A stretch of 64,000 nucleotides of DNA, taken from NCBI GenBank assembly GCA_902773925.1, contig CACYGI010000001.1:124001-188000 (forward strand), written 5' to 3'. A program made the position numbers and the translations under genes. Shown piece by piece: positions 61,746-64,000 of this stretch. Origin of the DNA: an uncultured Bacteroidia bacterium (GTDB lineage Bacteria; Bacteroidota; Bacteroidia; Bacteroidales; UBA932). The notes beneath the pieces are model-generated. The model was given only the letters and a program-made list of their open reading frames with translations. It searched no databases and was not told the DNA's origin. Position 1 is the first letter of the stretch, and every line of letters starts with the position of its first letter.

Positions 61746-63182
61746 TTATCCTACGCTGCCTTCGAGTGAAACCTGAAGCAGTTTCTGCGCCTCGACTGCA
61801 AACTCCATCGGAAGCTTGTTGAGGACTTCCTTTGCGTAACCGTTGATGATAAGACCGACCGCATCCTCTTCGCTGATACCCCTCTGGCGGCAATAGAAGA
61901 GCTGGTCTTCGTTGATCTTGGAGGTCGTCGCCTCGTGCTCAAGGACGGCCGTGAGATTGTCGCTCTCGATGACCGGGAAGGTGTGCGCACCGCATTTGTC
62001 TCCGAGCAGGAGCGAATCGCACTGCGAATAGTTGCGCGCCCCGTCAGCCTTGGGCAGGACCTTCACCAGGCCGCGATAGCTGTTCTGGCTGTAACCGGCG
62101 GAGATGCCCTTGCTTATGATGCGGCTGCGGGTATTGCGGCCGATGTGGATCATCTTCGTGCCGGTATCAGCCTGCTGGTAGTTGTTGGTGACGGCCACCG
62201 AGTAGAACTCCGAAACAGAATCATCGCCCTTGAGTATCGTGCTCGGGTACTTCCAGGTGATGGCGCTGCCCGTTTCGACCTGCGTCCAGAAAAGCTTGCT
62301 GCGGTCACCCTTGCAGATACCGCGCTTGGTGACGAAATTGTAGATACCGCCACGGCCCTGCGCATCGCCGGGATACCAGTTCTGGACGGTGCTGTACTTG
62401 ACTTCGGCGTCCTTTTCAACCACGATCTCGACCACAGCCGCGTGAAGCTGCGACTCGTCGCGCATCGGGGCGGTGCAGCCTTCCAGATAGCTGAGATACG
62501 AGCCTTCGTCCGCCACTATCAGCGTCCTTTCGAACTGTCCGGTGCCCTTGGCATTGATGCGGAAATAGCTCGAGAGCTCCATCGGGCAGCGGACGCCCTT
62601 GGGGATATAGCAGAACGAGCCGTCGCTGAATACCGCGGAGTTGAGTGCGGAGTAGAAGTTGTCCGCGGCCGGCACTACGCTCGCGAGGTACTTGCGGACC
62701 AGGTCGGGATAGTCGCGGACCGCTTCGGAGAATGAGCAGAATATGATGCCCTTCTCCGCAAGACTTTCGCGGTACGTGGTCTTGACCGAAACCGAGTCAA
62801 ATACGGCATCTACCGCCGCTCCGCTCAGGACATTGCGCTCGTGGAGGGGAATGCCGAGCTTGTCGAAGGTCTTCTCCAGCTCGGGGTCCATCTCCTGTGC
62901 TCCGCCGCGCTTTTTGGGGGCGGCATAGTAGATGATATCCTGGAAATCGATCTCCGGGATATCGAGGTGCGCCCAGGTAGGCAGCTTCATCTTCTGCCAC
63001 TTGCGAAATGCGTCCAGGCGGAATTCAAGCAGCCACTGAGGCTCCTGTTTCTTGGCTGAAATCAGCCGTATAATGTCTTCGTTGAGGCCTTTGGGAATAA
63101 ATTCCTGGTCCAGCTGCGTCTCGAAACCGTGTTCGTATTCGGCGCCGGCCACCTCTTCAAGTATATCTTCTTTTCTTGCCAT
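61746..63182 (-). CDS. sufB: Fe-S cluster assembly protein SufB
   Basis: 478 residues, full length for SufB. Conserved parts: [95 protein letters not shown] and [26 protein letters not shown], and the C-terminal [20 protein letters not shown]. It is the cluster-carrying scaffold of SufBCD. First gene of the operon sufB-pnuC-sufC-sufD; no cysteine desulfurase (SufS) or SufE/U gene occurs in the window, so the sulfur donor is encoded elsewhere. Confidence 0.98.
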   Translation of the reverse strand: MARKEDILEEVAGAEYEHGFETQLDQEFIPKGLNEDIIRLISAKKQEPQWLLEFRLDAFRKWQKMKLPTWAHLDIPEIDFQDIIYYAAPKKRGGAQEMDPELEKTFDKLGIPLHERNVLSGAAVDAVFDSVSVKTTYRESLAEKGIIFCSFSEAVRDYPDLVRKYLASVVPAADNFYSALNSAVFSDGSFCYIPKGVRCPMELSSYFRINAKGTGQFERTLIVADEGSYLSYLEGCTAPMRDESQLHAAVVEIVVEKDAEVKYSTVQNWYPGDAQGRGGIYNFVTKRGICKGDRSKLFWTQVETGSAITWKYPSTILKGDDSVSEFYSVAVTNNYQQADTGTKMIHIGRNTRSRIISKGISAGYSQNSYRGLVKVLPKADGARNYSQCDSLLLGDKCGAHTFPVIESDNLTAVLEHEATTSKINEDQLFYCRQRGISEEDAVGLIINGYAKEVLNKLPMEFAVEAQKLLQVSLEGSVG

Positions 63183-63192
63183 TTCAAAACGC

Positions 63193-63200
63193 CAAAGTTA
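63193..63200 (-). promoter_or_regulatory. -7 box for the suf operon
   Basis: TAACTTTG on the minus strand, 10 bases before the sufB ATG at 63182. No clear -33 element is seen, and no IscR- or RirA-like site was recognised. Confidence 0.6.
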
Positions 63201-63361
63201 ACCAAAACGGGGCAGAAAGAAAAATATTAAAATTTTTACCGTCGCGATGCAACGAATTGCAACGCAGATGCATCTTATAAGTGGTTTAGGTTTTAGTACA
63301 CGGGAGGAGGCTTGATTCATTGCTTATGGGTCGGCCTTCTTTTTTTTGTCTCCCCCGTAGA
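63201..63361. other. Gap between gpmI and the suf operon, with a possible plus-strand minigene and terminator
   Basis: A 161-base gap. On the plus strand an ATG at 63247 opens a 22-codon frame (MQRIATQMHLISGLGFSTRE and two more) ending at 63315. Overlapping its end is a 7-bp stem AGGAGGC / GCCTTCT (one G-T pair, 22-base loop) followed directly by eight T, which looks like a plus-strand intrinsic terminator. A second, larger inverted repeat (63300-63309 with 63350-63358) surrounds it. No plus-strand promoter is obvious. It may be a small RNA or chance; gpmI and suf both read leftward. Confidence 0.3.
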
Positions 63362-64000
63362 TCATTTACCGTCCTGATTGTCAATAAGCGACACCCCGGT
63401 CATACACTGCGGTTGCGGGATGCCCATAAGGTCGAGCATCGTCGGGGCGATATCGCACAGGCGGCCGTCGCGCACGCCACGCACGTCATCATCCACCACG
63501 ACGAACTGGACCTTGTTGAGTGAATGCGCCGTATTGGGCGAGCCGTCCTCATTGACAGCATAATCAGCATTGCCGTGATCAGCCGTTATTATCACCGTAT
63601 AGCCGTCGCGGCGGGCAGCCTCGACCACCTCGCCGACTGCACTGTCGATATAGCGCACGGCCTCCACGATAGCATCATAGACTCCGGTATGGCCCACCAT
63701 ATCGCCGTTTGCGAAGTTGAGGATTATCATATCGAACTCCCGGCTGTCGAGCGCGGCGATAAGCTTGTCCTTGACCTCTGGCGCGCTCATCTTCGGCTGC
63801 AGGTCATAGGTCGCCACCTTCGGTGAATGGACCAGGATCCGGCTTTCGCCCGGGAAAACCTGCTCGCGGCCGCCGTTGAAGAAGAACGTCACGTGCGCGT
63901 ATTTCTCCGTCTCGGCGATGCGAAGCTGCTTCAGTCCCGCCTGCGCGACCACCTCGCCGATGGTCTGCGGCACATTTTCCTTGTCAAAAAGGATATGCAG
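63362..64000 (-). CDS. gpmI: 2,3-bisphosphoglycerate-independent phosphoglycerate mutase, C-terminal part (cut by window edge)
   Basis: About 213 codons at the C-terminus; the frame runs off the right edge ([20 protein letters not shown]), and the internal GTG is not a start. Features of the alkaline-phosphatase-like GpmI fold: [51 protein letters not shown] with metal ligands, and the ITADHGNAD motif (Mn ligands D and H), then [17 protein letters not shown]. It interconverts 3- and 2-phosphoglycerate in glycolysis. The stop is 179 bases upstream of the sufB start. Confidence 0.97.
   Translation of the reverse strand: MHILFDKENVPQTIGEVVAQAGLKQLRIAETEKYAHVTFFFNGGREQVFPGESRILVHSPKVATYDLQPKMSAPEVKDKLIAALDSREFDMIILNFANGDMVGHTGVYDAIVEAVRYIDSAVGEVVEAARRDGYTVIITADHGNADYAVNEDGSPNTAHSLNKVQFVVVDDDVRGVRDGRLCDIAPTMLDLMGIPQPQCMTGVSLIDNQDGK

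Overview
The window is a gene-dense, GC-rich (well above 50%) piece of chromosome from a member of the Bacteroidota, almost certainly order Bacteroidales. The support is two SusC/SusD pairs, BACON, DUF4988, DUF1735 and DUF4249 lipoproteins, C10 and C69 peptidases, a Bacteroidales-type str operon, and many promoters with the Bacteroidetes -7 box TAnnTTTG just upstream of start codons. GC content and gene repertoire would suit an Alistipes-like or Cryptobacteroides-like lineage, but the genus cannot be fixed by eye. There is no CRISPR array, insertion sequence, phage or rRNA.

Layout. 1-4.3 kb: the start of a diadenylate cyclase gene (cdaA, cut by the window edge), a ComF-type phosphoribosyltransferase, two BACON-type lipoproteins, a secreted C69 dipeptidase and a small secreted helical protein. 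4.3-9.9 kb: a leftward operon of a POTRA-less Omp85-type barrel and three paralogous DUF4988-like coiled-coil lipoproteins. 10-11 kb: an EEP-family phosphohydrolase and a bidirectional terminator. 11-22.4 kb: a leftward nutrient-uptake operon susC-susD-susC-susD-DUF1735 lipoprotein, with no enzyme or regulator next to it. 22.4-26.4 kb: regulatory DNA, a CAU-anticodon tRNA and the str operon (rpsL, rpsG, fusA, rpsJ).

26.4-41.5 kb: rsgA and a MATE exporter, followed on the same strand by two tandem diverged copies of a four-gene envelope cassette. Each copy encodes a small secreted protein, a TonB-dependent receptor, a DUF4249 lipoprotein, and a secreted protein with a macroglobulin-like N-terminus and a TonB-plug-like C-terminus. 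Gene order and the stop/start junctions match in both copies.

41.5-43.7 kb: a polyprenyl diphosphate synthase overlapping a U32 protein. 43.7-50.4 kb: a leftward set of S41 C-terminal processing protease, a 47-residue microprotein, a fimbrillin-like lipoprotein and two C10 (streptopain-type) proteases. 50.5-56.4 kb: rdgB and recO rightward, dnaE and a deoxynucleoside kinase leftward. 56.4-63.2 kb: the suf Fe-S assembly operon in the order sufB-pnuC-sufC-sufD, ending in a large propeller-plus-barrel envelope protein. 63.4-64 kb: the 3' part of gpmI, cut by the right edge.

Most accessory genes encode envelope proteins (outer-membrane barrels, lipoproteins, secreted proteases). The strongest candidates for something undescribed are the duplicated TonB cassette, the Omp85/DUF4988 operon and the protease-microprotein-fimbrillin operon. 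All functions come from reading motifs; no database search was run.
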